A stretch of DNA of 64,000 nt from assembly GCA_014183095.1 (NCBI GenBank), contig JACCPH010000004.1:404836-468835 (forward strand). Reading direction: 5' to 3'. Source of the DNA: Harringtonia aguacate (Eukaryota > Ascomycota > Sordariomycetes > Ophiostomatales > Ophiostomataceae). Shown in pieces: positions 33,494 to 45,100 of this stretch. Under the pieces are notes generated by a model. It was not told where the DNA came from, searched no databases, and worked only from the letters and a program-made list of their open reading frames with translations. Position 1 is the stretch's first letter. The number at the start of each line of letters is the position of its first letter. The translations under genes and the position numbers were made by a program.

Positions 33494-35298
33494 AGAGTAA
33501 AAGAGTAAATTAGATGAGGCCGTCATCCTCCATGGAAGGGGGGAGCTTGGAAATAAAAGGCTCAGAGAGCTCCAACAAAAGCTGCACTCGCAGAAGCCAC
33601 GGCGTTGGAAGCGATGAATTTATTTAACGGTTATGGCGTCTTGTTGCAGCTGCAGCACGTAGAAGCTTTGACGTAAAGCTTACTCCACTCGAACTGCTGA
33701 TTGGACAACACGTCAAGCTCCGGACCCACTTTTGCAGCCCAAATATATTTTTCCCAAACCAGACCAAAATTTCTCTTCCCTCCTCTTCTTTTTTTCTCTC
33801 CACGGGAAGTATCGCCCTCGTCAACGTCGCGCCTCCATGCTCCAAACGGAAAAAGGAAAGGATCAAAAGAAAGCTGGAAAAGAGCGGAGATGAACGGAAG
33901 ATGGGCAGGAGGGGGAAGGAAAGGCGGAAGAGTGCGGACAAGGAAGAAGCAAAGACCCCAGAGTTCCCCAAACCGTCTTGCTCGATCACCACATTTTGTC
34001 AAATCCTGCATGCCCGCCACGGCCACCCTCCCTGGGTCCACAGCATCCTCCTGGATAGCGGCAGCGCACCGTGACAACGTGTGCTACCTGTCTGGAAAAG
34101 GGGGATAGTGGTGTTCCCAGGGCGGCAAGCAGGCGTGCAGGAGATGAACACACAAAAACCCCGACTGGGGGGGGAAGACATCCACGGCACCCAGTCCCGC
34201 GCTGGGAGCCGTGTCCCTCCGGGGGTATCCCGTGGGATCCTCTTCTGACGTGTTTCTCTGTGTTTGGCCTGCTTTGTCTTCGGAGCCCGCGCTCTCTTCT
34301 GTCTCAGCCCTTGCCGGGTCTGGACTTCCTTCCTTCCTCCTCCCGTCTTTGGTTTGTCTCCACCGGTCTCTTCTCTCTCCTCTCTCTTGACCCCCCCACC
34401 TTTTTCACTCAAATCTTTACTTTGCATGAGAAAAAGTCGGTGAACAGCTTCGTCAATGCCCGGTTCTCGTCGCGTCTCTCTCGGGGGGCGATGGCGCGTT
34501 CTCGGGCTAGCCTGAAAAGGCCTTGCGCTACTTGCGCATGCGATTGGCATCAGAAAAGCAGGACGGGAGGCAGGGCAGCGGTTGGGGGTGGAGGGGGGAA
34601 TGCGGTCGGTCTTTCCTCTGGGGAGAACGCTGCAACCCCCCCACCTGCCCCCTCCCACTCTCCTTGACCTCTCTGTTTCCTATGGGAGGGCCATCGCGAA
34701 GCTTCGTGGCTTCCCCTTCCCCTCACAAGGGGGGAAGGGGGGTAACACATGAGTTCGATGCGCGACGTGGAGTTGCCTCGCATCCTTTTTTCCTCCTCTT
34801 TTCCTCGCCCCCTTTTGCTTTCTGTTGTCTTTCCTCTCGACCCGTGATGCCCGCAAGGGCGGAGCGGGAAGGAGAGAGGGGGGAGGATGGATTGCGAGGG
34901 GGTGCGGAGGGGGGAGGGGGTTGCATTCATGGGGTCTCTATATTGCAATGCCGCTTATTCTTTCGAGGGCGATGCTTCCCGCCATTTTTTTTTCCTCAGG
35001 TAAGACGTGACCCCTTTTCTGGAAAAGAACACAAAGGATACTACTAACAGGGCATTTCTGCCTACAACACTGGCTGGACTGAGGAGGGGGAAGGGGGGGC
35101 GGGGAAGAAGGAGGGATACAGGCAGGATTTGGGTTGGAAGGGATATCCAGACAACAATGTTCAGTGTTCATAGGCTTCAGGAAGGGAAGCTATGCGGTGG
35201 ATTGGAGACTCTGCTCTCATTGTTCTATATGAGCCAATATCATGCATGCGAAGCTTTTGCGTTGCCACGTTCCATGTTACATAATCATACAGCCGGCA
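33494..35298. other. Intergenic, former 3' flank of the CAX-like gene
   Basis: Begins with the displaced original stop codon of the exchanger gene (33498-33500). The rest is CT- and G-rich sequence with G runs near 34166, 34590, 34740 and 34870-35100. No coding sequence or RNA gene supported. Confidence 0.55.
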
Positions 35299-37281
35299 TC
35301 ATGGCTCGGCCACGCCCGTCCGCCGGTGGTGCAGCAGTGCTTCGCGGTCCTCGGGCCGCGCAAACGACGCCTCCATGATGGTGTCGGCGACGCGCAGTAG
35401 GCGGGCGTCGTCCCAGAACTGGCCGATGAGCTGCAGGCCGGGACAGAAAGAGGTGGTCGTCGTCGTCGTCGTCGATGGCAGTGGTGGCGACGGGATGCTG
35501 ATGGCGGGCAGGCCGGCGAGGCTGGCCGGCACGGTGAACACGTCGTTCATGTAGGCGTCGACGGGCGAGGGGGCAGCGACGACGTCGGCGAGACGCGGCG
35601 CGGGCGTGGGCGCAGTCGGGCACAGCAAGAAGTCGACCTGGGCGGGGCCGCGGCGGTCGGCCAGCGGCAGGCCCTCGGGCAGGTCGCAGAGGTCGACGGC
35701 GGCGTCTTGTTCGTTTTCGTCTCCGTCGTGGTCCCGCAGCGGGTTCGCCAGTCGGAAGACGGCGTCAAAGTCGCGCACGACCAGCCGTCGCACACGCTGC
35801 GCCTGCAGAAAGTAGTTGTCGCGGGCGGCCGAGCTCAGGGCGTAGGCGCCCAGCAAGATGCGCTGCTGCACTTCGGGGCCGAGGCCGGCGCCCCGAGCGC
35901 GCTCGTAGAGGACCTCGGAACCGGTGGCCTCGGAGGCCTCGGTGGCATCAGTGGCATCTGTGGCATCCGTGGCATCCGTGGCATCCGTGGCACCCGGCCC
36001 GTAGCGCACGCCGTCGTAGCGCGCCAAGTTCGACGCAGCCTCGGCCGGCGCAATGACGTAGTAAGCCGACAGGGCGTGACGCGTCGACGGCAGCGACACG
36101 GCCGCGACGCTGGCGCCGAGCGTCCGCAGTCGGGCTGCTGCCGCCGTCCAGGCGGCGCGGATGTGCGGGTCCAGCTCGGCAATGTTGTACTCGAGGGGGA
36201 TGCCGAAGCAGAGGCCGTCGAGGGGGCGCTGCTGCTCAGACGGGCTGCCGCTGCTGCTGCCGCTGCTGCTGCCGCTGCTGTTGTTACTGGCTGCTGCTCC
36301 GGGACCGCCGCCGCCGCCGCCGTAGCCCTCGCGCTGGGCGGCCAGACGCAGCCGTGTCGCGCGGGACAGCGACGTAGGGTCGCGGCCGGTGTCGGCCTGG
36401 AGCCAGAGGGGGTCGCTGCCCTCGGCCTCCGGGTCCAGCAGGAGCCGCCGCAGCGGCGCCACGGCACCGGCCAGCAGGCCCACCGTGTCCAGGCTGTTGG
36501 CATAGGGCACGACGCCAAAGCGCGACAGCAGGCCGTAGCTGGGCTTGAACCCGACCACGCCGCCGTACGCCGCCGGCAGCCGCACCGAGCCGCCCGTGTC
36601 GGTGCCCAGGGCCACGTCCGCATCGCCCAGGCGCACGGCCACGGCCGAGCCGCCGGAGCTGCCGCCGACAGAGACGGCTTCGGACGTGCTGTCTGCTGGT
36701 GGTGCTGGTGCTGGTGCCTCTCCCGCCTTTTCCGCTACCGGTCCCGCCGCTACCGGTCCTGCCGCCGAGAACACGCTGTGCGAGCCCATGCCGAACTCGT
36801 CCAGGTTCGTCTTTCCCACCACCACGCCGCCGCGCGCCCGCAGCTGCGCCACCACCGTCGCCTCAAACGGCGACGCATAGCCCTGCAGCATGCGCGACCC
36901 GCACGTCGTGGCCGCCGTGTTGCCCAGCGTGGCAATGTTGTCCTTGACGGCGAGCGTGAATTGGCCAGCTTCCTTCTCGCCTGCGTCGACTGCTGGGAGA
37001 GAAGAAAAAAAAAAGAACATCCCGTCAGCCAAAAGGCTCTGCTGCTACTGCTGCGGATTGGCTTGCCATTTATGCTTACCCAAGGATATGAACTGGTTCC
37101 AGTTCGCATGTGGCGACGACGACAATGCGCCGGCCTCTTCTGGCGTCAATCTTCTCGATGTGCCTGTCACCGTCCGGTATGACCCGGCCGCCATGGCCAT
37201 CCTCCGTGGCCGGCGGCTCCGCCATGCTGCTGCCGGCAGAGGCGGCGTTCGCCAGCCGAGCGGCCGCGCACGCACCGACAT
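35299..37281 (-). CDS. HER2: Mitochondrial glutamyl-tRNA(Gln) amidotransferase subunit A (GatA)
   Basis: Two exons: 37080-37281 and 35299-36989 (630 aa), joined in phase 1. With GatB and GatF it converts Glu-tRNA(Gln) to Gln-tRNA(Gln) in mitochondria. The N-terminus is Arg-rich and acid-poor (MSVRARPLGWRTPPLP), fitting import. The amidase Ser-cisSer-Lys triad is visible: Lys in FTLAVKDNIAT, cis-Ser in VGGSSGGSAVAV, and the nucleophile Ser in GTDTGGSVRLPAAYGG. The substrate loop and C-terminal helices are recognisable (DAYMNDVFTVPASLAGLPAI). It is longer than usual (about 500 aa) because of low-complexity inserts: Ala/Pro after FSAAGP, Gly then Ser/Gly near residues 285-305, and an Ala-Thr-Asp repeat near residues 408-426. 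The frame stays open through all of them. Confidence 0.9.
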
Positions 37282-38080
37282 GTTTTGTAAGAAAAGTGTA
37301 CGCAGAGCAGTGCAAGTTTTCCTCTTCTTTTTTTTCCCCACACGTTTGCAGCTTCCTGTTCTGGCACAAGTCACCGGCAGCTTCTTCGAGGTTCGTCTCC
37401 CATCATGTCGTGAGTAAAAACGTTTACTTGCTTGCAAGTATGCATCTAGATACTCACACAGATGTTGTCATGCATATAATCGATACCGATATACCTTCTT
37501 CTTGCATAGCCACGAGCTCGGGGCAGCGGCCTCCTCTGGGGTCGTAAGGCGTCCGCTAGCTAGCCATTTCTTTAGCTAGCAGGCTGGAGCCGGAATTGTC
37601 GTCTCGAATAGCTCAAAAAGCCACTTCCCTCTGCTGTATGCATCTTACGATTTTTAACCGAGCAGCACTCCTGGTCGACGGCAGTTTCTGGTCCCCCCCT
37701 GCTAGCAAGCGCGGAAAAAAAAGTCTGCATCTTAAGTGCATTTTGTATTTGTATCTTGTGTATTCGTGGGCCTGCCAGCTTTGTCCGTGTCTCTTCTTCC
37801 TCCCGAGATACAAATAGCCCAGTGGACTGGCCAGCGACGACGACACGACATTTTTCTGCTCTCACGCGTTCGCGCCAGATTTCCGCGCCCCTTTTCCATG
37901 GGCGCAATGCGACGTCGCCATCGGCGTTGTTTCCCACGCCTGCATCTTACAAATACACTCGTACAGATATTACCACTCTCGGACCTCCAGTGGCTTGGGG
38001 CCGTTGCAGCGAGGGAAAATTGGAAAGCCGGCAAACCTCATGAAAAGAGAGTGCCGCTCCGTGATCCCGATGCAACTCTG

Positions 38081-38245
38081 TACGAGCACTATTTGTACTC
38101 ATACATAAGAGTATTTGTACTCGTAGTATTACTCGTAATTGTAGATAGCAGGGGGGCCACTGTGGAGGTGCTATCACTCGACCCGCTCGGCGAGCTACGA
38201 GTTATTGTACGAGTACAAAAATGAATGCTGTGCTCGTACGTGTAC
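38081..38245. promoter_or_regulatory. Cluster of TACTCGTA / ATTTGTA words
   Basis: Within 165 bp there are three exact octamers (38118, 38130 and 38208), several near-matches (TACGAGCA, TACGAGTT, GCTCGTAC) and ATTTGTAC twice. The density and mixed orientation suggest a clustered binding region or a decayed repeat. Confidence 0.4.
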
Positions 38246-40370
38246 ACTGCTACGGCAAGGGTACGAATGCTCTGCACACAATATTTGTACAATTTAACAA
38301 AAGAATTGACAGAAAAGGCGCGCACTTTGCACAGCATGTCGCCCGACGGTGGAGTCACGATACATCTGCAGCGCGAGAGAGAAAGCGTATTTGTATCGAA
38401 CACGGCTCGTCTGTATGTAGGATCGCTAGACGGACGTGCATAGTGCGACACGTTTTCATTTTCTTTTCTTTTTTTTTCTTTTTCGGTGACCGGAGGCTGC
38501 AGGCGGGACTGCTCCGGTGCTCGTTGCACACGGCAAAAGCAGCAGCCGAGAAACATGCCATCGTCGACCGACAGGGGACGGCTGTCCGGAGAGAGGTTCT
38601 CTGCGAACAAATGCGGCCATGGCAGTCTGCAGGGCCTTTCCTTGCCTGTCTTGCTGGCGCCATCCTGCGGTTACGAGTGAGAAGGATGTCGTGCACTGGC
38701 CGTCTCGCATGATATTTCTCTCTCTGGGCGATGCGTTCAGAGCGCGTCGGGCAATCTATCTGCAGCGTGCGTTGCTGAAACCTCTGCGTGTGCCGTTCGT
38801 CTGTGCGATGAGGGAAGGAAAGACCCAGAAACGAAAAGTGCCGGCGTCTTTGTCTGCATACAATAGTACACTCTGTGCAGTAATAATGCCTGTGTTCTCG
38901 TGCTCGAGTCTCACCGTCCCGGTCGTGGGTCGTGGAAACGGTATACGTCTCGGTATAATACTTATTGCCGGAAAGAAGCCACCGTCGATGGATCGCTGCA
39001 TCGCTGGACCGCGAGCCTGGTTTGGCTCTTTTCTTTTTTTTTTCTTGTTGGCAGCCCACCAACAGCGGCATCTGAAACACCGATGCCAGGAGGCAGGGTT
39101 TTGACAAGGCCTCGGAGAAAAGAAAAAAAAAGTAAAAAAGAAAAAAAAAAAGAAAAGAAAGAAAGCACAAGCCACGCTGGCCCCCCAAACTGGGCTGCGA
39201 AGAGGGCTGAATCGAAATTACGTGTTTCATGTCCTCTGCCAGCCTGCGAGGCTCCGCTGCTGAGGGACGATGACACGACGGCTCAGCGAGGTTGTTGTCG
39301 GCGCAGGGGAGGGAGGAATAGGCGAGCGACAGGCGAAGGCCAGGCGAGCGACAGGCGAGAGGAGCGGTGAATACCCTCCCAGATGCATCTGCCAACCCGT
39401 GTAATTCTCTTCTAGAGGTGCAGCACTAGCGCGTGTAGGACACTATTTGTAGTTACTCCTACTGCCGTGTCCCGCCTTCAGCTCGCTTCTCCAGGTGCAT
39501 GCTCGTACATACAATTATTTGTACTCGCAACACTATTTGTATCTATGTACGCTGCTGGCGGGTCCGGCTTTAGCGAGTCCTCTCTCTTGACCACTGTGTG
39601 CGCTGCGTCCTTCCGCCATTTCGGCTCTCTCGCTTCGCCAGGCGTGGATCGTCGTACCTCTGGGCGAGCGACAAATGGTCAGTGCCTCTGTTTCCTCCTC
39701 CCCTGACCCCCTTGTCCCTGTATTACTCGTAAGCGGTTCCCCCCCTCCTCTTTACCCCGTATCCCACAGGCAGCCCTCTCCCCTGAACCAAGTCCGACTG
39801 AGTACCCGCCACTTCGTATTGCACTTGGCCCCGGTTGGCTGGGTCGACTGAACAGAATGGTCCGACAATCCGGCACCACTTGCGCCAGAGCTAGCAGGGG
39901 TTGTTGGTGATGGGGGGGGGGGGGGCGCCCAGCGAGGGAGGGGGGAGGGGTCGACCGACCAGGGCTCCCTGAAAAAGACCAGATTGAGCGTTTCTCGTCT
40001 GTCTGTCTGTCTGTCTCGCCGACAGGAAGTCTGCAGGTCCTGCAGCCTGCAGCCTGCAGGCTCTGCAGGCTCTGCAATCCTCTCGCATCCTCTTCCCTGT
40101 TTCTCTCCTGGCTCCTCCTTCAGCGTGCGAGTACGAGAACCGGATCGGGTCCCTTACATACTCCGTAGCATCTCGCTTCTGTATCGCCCGCCGATGAACT
40201 AATGCAGCAGCAGCCAACAGATATCCCCGCCTGTCACAGCGCCCGTCATCACTTTGCCGTCGATGCCACGGGCGGACCCAGACAGAACAAAGACAGCGAT
40301 TTATTGAACGGCGGCGCGCTAACTGCTTCCGCCACCACCAATACGCCGGGTCTCTCATAACACTCGCATT

Positions 40371-40410
40371 ATATGGCAATATGGCAATATGGCAATATGG
40401 CAATATGGTA
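40371..40410. repeat. Tandem repeat, 5 x ATATGGCA
   Basis: Five consecutive 8-bp units; the last has T for C. Intergenic. Confidence 0.9.
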
Positions 40411-40450
40411 ATATATGATCACACACAGCATCATTCACCAATATGACGAG

Positions 40451-40464
40451 TACGAGTACGAGTA
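40451..40464. promoter_or_regulatory. Overlapping octamers TACGAGTACGAGTA
   Basis: Two exact copies of TACGAGTA overlapping by two bases, followed at once by TTATTTGTACGAG. Same word as the window-wide motif. Confidence 0.4.
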
Positions 40465-40772
40465 TTATTTGTACGAGCCAGTAAGGGCGCCCAACCCGCC
40501 AAGCTGGGTCACGAGCGCGGCCATTCCTCGGTACAGACTGATGTCGGTCCTGTCGGTCCTGTCGGCGCTGTGCAATTCCCCCGCTATCGCGGTCTGCTGC
40601 TCCGTGGAAAGAGGGGCAGCAGCATCGCATGCAGACACACACGTCAATGCAAGGGGGACCTGCAGCTTCCCGCATTGATTGCTGCTGGCGGATCGCATCT
40701 GCATCCATCTGCACCGAGCAGGACAAACAAGAACGCTCCTTCTCCTTCTCCTTCTCCTCGCCCGCCCTGTCG

Positions 40773-40833
40773 TACTCGTACTCGCCTGCTGGTGCAAGCA
40801 CACTCGCCTGTTTGCAGCTTACTCGTACTCGTA
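40773..40833. promoter_or_regulatory. Octamer cluster TACTCGTA x3
   Basis: Exact copies at 40773, 40820 and 40826 (the last two overlap by two bases), with a palindromic CGTACG and GAGCACTCG beside them. Confidence 0.4.
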
Positions 40834-42168
40834 CGAGCACTCGCCTTCTGACTCGCCCTAGACTTGTCTGTATTTGTACGCCCAGAAAATGCCGCCGCCA
40901 AAAAACAGCCTTTGTGACTCTCTGGTTCTGCCAGCCCGTTTTCTGTGTTTCATGCCTCCTTCTCTTTCGGGAAATCCCCGGCGTACTCTGGATGCGACTA
41001 TGCCCGTCTTGGGTGGATGGCGCAGGAGGGGTGCGTGACTAACCCGCCAATTGTTTGTGTTTATGTGCTCCGTATTATGGCGTAGCAACGCCGTTTTGTC
41101 TTATTGTCTTTGCTATAAGACTGCAAGTACCATTATTTCTGTCTTTCTTTGTTGTCGCGTCGTCCTTTGCAAAGACGTGTTTTCGTTTTGGCGTCATGGC
41201 ATGCAAAGTACAATTACGCCTTATATGTAAACCAGCCTTTCTGTCGTGCCTTCCCTAGACGTCTTTCCTGTTTTTCCTGTTTCCCCTCTCTGTTACACTT
41301 TGTCTGCCTTCTAGCCCGCCCGCCTGCACCGCCCAAGCGCCCTCCTCCCCCGTCATACCTTCCCGCCGGCCCATCTAGAGACCCAGACCGAGACGCCTTC
41401 GCCTATCGAGCAGGAGCAAAATCGACTGACGCAGCTGCCGCCGGTCGTGCCTCCCTCCACTTTTTTGAAGCCCTTCCGTTTACAGACGTTCTGGCGAGAG
41501 AGGACAAAAAAAAGAACAGAAGGGACACCTTTTTTTTTTCATTTCCCTGCCCCGTTGCTAGCGCGGATCTACGGAATATCAACAGCACCCTAACGGCTGA
41601 CCGTTTTGCCCTCCCGAGGCACGGACGTCGACAGCTCGCACTACGAGTGCACACACATCCACTCTGCCTCATCACACTCACACCAGCACGCGCTCGCGCT
41701 GACTGCCCGGCCACCCCCTGGTCGCCCATCCCACACTCTTTCCCTACCGGCACAACCCCCTTCCTCACCCCCCTGCTGTTTCTTCCGTGCCCTGTGTTTC
41801 TTTAACGGCTGGCTGAGTCCAGTCCCACACCCATGTAGATCGGAAGATTTTTTGACCTGCCTCGGCCGTCTCGCCTTTTGTCTGTTCTCTCTTATTCTTG
41901 CTGTCCACTTCTGCTTTCCCATCTTTCTGCATCTTATCACATTCTCACCGGCTCTCAATGCTACGACGCGGACAGCACTTGCACTTACACCGCCGTTCTT
42001 CAGCAACTTACCACTGCGACTGCTGCGACTGTTTCTACCGTACGCAACACCGACGACAACAGCCAGCTCTCGAGGAGAGGGCCGGCACGTACTTACCTGG
42101 ACTGGACTCTGTGTCCCTGATCCACTGCTGCTCTTCTCAGAACCTGCCTGCAGTAGCCGCCTGAGGTA

Positions 42169-45100
42169 ATGGCAGAAGCCTCTGCTGCCGCCGCTGCCAC
42201 CGCCACCGCCATGGCAACATCACCCACCACCACCACACTGGAGGCGCTGAACAGCCACGCAAACAGCCAGCCGCGTCGAATCCGTCCTCCAGACCTGCAG
42301 GATGTCCCCGCTGGCCTGGAGAGCCGGGTGCCGCTGCGCGCTGGCCTCGACGTCAAGCTCCAGCGCAGAGAGTCGCGGCTGGGCCTTCGCAGTCTGTTTG
42401 GAAAGAACAAGTCTGTCGGACATGACATCCGGTCTTCTGTTGCGCTGAGCAGCTGGCAGCATGGCTACGGCGCCACCTATTCCGAGGTCGCCTTGCCACG
42501 ACCGTCTGCATTCACAGCTGCATCCTCCGCGTCTGTGTCGGCGCCCCCATCAGCACCGTCCGCCTCCCCTGTTCCCTTTCTGCCGAGGACCGCACAGCAG
42601 CGGCACCAATCCATCATCGCCCCTCCCTCGGCGGCAGCCAAGCCCGGCAAGAAACCAGTCGCGCCGCCCAGGTCCAAAACGCCTGTGCCCTCGTCCCGAC
42701 ACGGCCGGGGCTCTCTCGCCACCTGGGACCCGCCGCCTCTCTTCCAGGCATATCCCCAGGCCATCAAGAATGTGCAGCTGCCGGCATGCTCGGCGTCTGT
42801 CGAGTCTCTCCTGCGCTTGCAGGAGTCGCGCGGCGGCAGCATCTCGCTGCGCGAGTCGTTGCCCATCGACCCCTCCGCCGATGGTGCTGTCGTCGACAAG
42901 ACGACCGACAAGGTGAGGAAGAAGCACCGCCACAATGCGTCTGCGTCGTCCATGAAATTCGAGTGGTCGCACAAGATCTATGTGCTCGTCACCTCGGGCT
43001 ACCTCCTCCAGTATGCATGCGAAGGCTCCTTCGACCGTCTGCCCGAGAAGATGCTACATATCGGCAAGGACTCGGCCGCCTTTGCCAGCGATCTGATCCC
43101 CGGACGCCACTGGGTCCTCCAGGTGAGCTCGGTCATGGACACCGACGGCCACAGCGTTTCCGACTCGCGTTCCCTCCTTTCGCGGCTGCCCTTCCGCAGC
43201 AGCGAGAGGAGGCACGCCTCGACCTTTTTGATGGTCTTTGAGAATGCCGACGACATGGAAGGCTGGATCACCACCCTGCGGCGCGAGATCGAGCACCTGG
43301 GAGGCAAGAAGCACCTGTCGGAAACCGGGAAGCCCGTCGCCGACGACCACATTGTCCAGCTGAAGGGCCAGCCGAGCCAGAGGACGCTGGTCGTCCGCGA
43401 CCCCGACCGCTTTTCTCGCGTCCTCACTCCGCCGGACCTGTCTCCGCATTCCTGGCACACAGACTCGGCCGTCGGCATCACCGATCACATCACACCAGAC
43501 GTCCGTCTTGAGGCGCCGGTTGAGTCTGACATGACCCACGATCACGATCACGATCACGACCACGACCACGACCACGACCGCGAACGCGATCCCTCCATGG
43601 ACGACATGTCGGCCACAAACAGCATGGCTTCGCATGACGGCCGCCAGCTCGACAGCCTGCGCGACAGCGCAAACCGTCTCTCGTACATCTCGTCCGGCCA
43701 GCGCACAATGGTGACGTCGGAAAGCTCCTCACCGCCGTGCTCGCCTGTGCGCGACAGCTTTGTCGGCAGCAGCCACGCCGACGAGTCTCTGCCATTGCCG
43801 GAGAGCAGCCCCAAGGAAGCACGGTCTCGTCCTCATGCCGCCGTCATCATCGATCGCAGGAGGTCGGTGCAAGCCCTTGCAGCAAGCCACACGCTCTCCG
43901 ACTCGAACCCGGAGCCGCAAGTCACCCAGCTGTCTCCGCCGCCACAGGTCCGGGCATCTTGCCTGGTTCCATCCAAGCCGATGAGGGCTTCCGTTTTCAC
44001 TGACAATGCTGTGCTCAATGCACGTACGCTGGCAGCCAGGCCGTCCTTGCCAAACCTGCCGGCATCGCACCATCGCAATAGCCTCATGCCGACCGTGACA
44101 GCCCTGCCGCCGACCATTCCGAATTTCAGCGTGCCTCATTCGTCGTCCAAGCGGTACTCGCTGATGACAAGAACCCTCCCGATGAATCCGGCTCCCTTGG
44201 AGATCCCGCAGAAGGAGCCGGCTGTTCCCACTGCTGCTGCCGCTGTACCGACACCGGCTTCGCCGTCGTCGTCAAGCGGACCGGAGAAACCTTTTCAACA
44301 GGCTCCTCCTGCCCTCAGAACCACAGGCCGTCGGCCACCACCGCCGGCTCTGGCCTTTTCTCGGCCTCTTTCCGCCGTCCCCGACCATCCGTCTCCCAAG
44401 TCTCCTCCCGTGCGCCGGGATGACGCAAGCAGCCCTGCCTGCTCGGATGTTCCTGACACTCCTTCCCTTTTTGCGTCGTGGGGGGTGTCAGGCATGTCGA
44501 GCCCACCACCCCAGAGTCAGCCTTCCCATCCACCGCAGGCACCTTCGTCAACGACTCGGTCGTCGAGCCTCGCACAGGTCCAGGTTACCATGCGGACGGG
44601 GCCTCGGAGATGTTCAAGCTCGATTTATCTGGGGGGCCAAGAGGCGAGGTCCGAGAGAACTGAAACCAAGCGAATTATGATGCCCCTTCGGAACACGACA
44701 GCCGTGGCCTTCCCGATTAACACATCCCGGGTGCCACCCCAGACCAGAGCGGAGAGTGCAGCGGCTGGGATGGGACGGTCCCGATCCGCAATGGGCGGGT
44801 TCATGCGTATGCAAAGCCCATCGCCACCTCTGGAGGGCCATGCCAAAGCGCCTCGCTATAAACGTGCAAGCATGTATGCACACCCCAGTGAAGTCCGGTC
44901 TCGGTCGTCGTCGACTGTGTATACCACGGTGATACCGCACTCATCAGCTGCACCTGCACCGGGTGCTGCAGCAGAAACGGGCTATGGCTATGGCCCTGTC
45001 CGCGGCCGACCTCGAACGAAAACGGAGCCGGCGTACCATCGGTACTCGGTGGCGAGCGTGCATACTCGCTCCCATTCTACCTCCTCACGGACTTCTTCCA

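Larger units (their letters stand above)
37282..42168. other. 4.9-kb gene desert rich in the dispersed octamer
   Basis: The longest gene-free stretch in the window, between divergent HER2 and the PH-domain gene. Nine of my sixteen exact octamer copies are here (38118, 38130, 38208, 39724, 40451, 40457, 40773, 40820, 40826), many next to ATTTGTA. It also has an 8-bp tandem repeat (40371-40410), a G14 run (39912-39925), GTCT repeats (about 39999-40017) and poly-A/T tracts. Long open frames are built from Lys/Phe runs and lack any domain. A non-coding transcript or long promoter cannot be excluded. Confidence 0.55.

Noticed and set aside
35707..37182. 491-codon plus-strand open frame opposite HER2
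   Set aside because: Antisense shadow; crosses the HER2 intron and has no domain.
38355..39395. 346-codon minus-strand open frame in the gene desert
   Set aside because: Contains Phe and Lys runs from poly-T/A tracts, no motif, erratic composition. Kept as non-coding.
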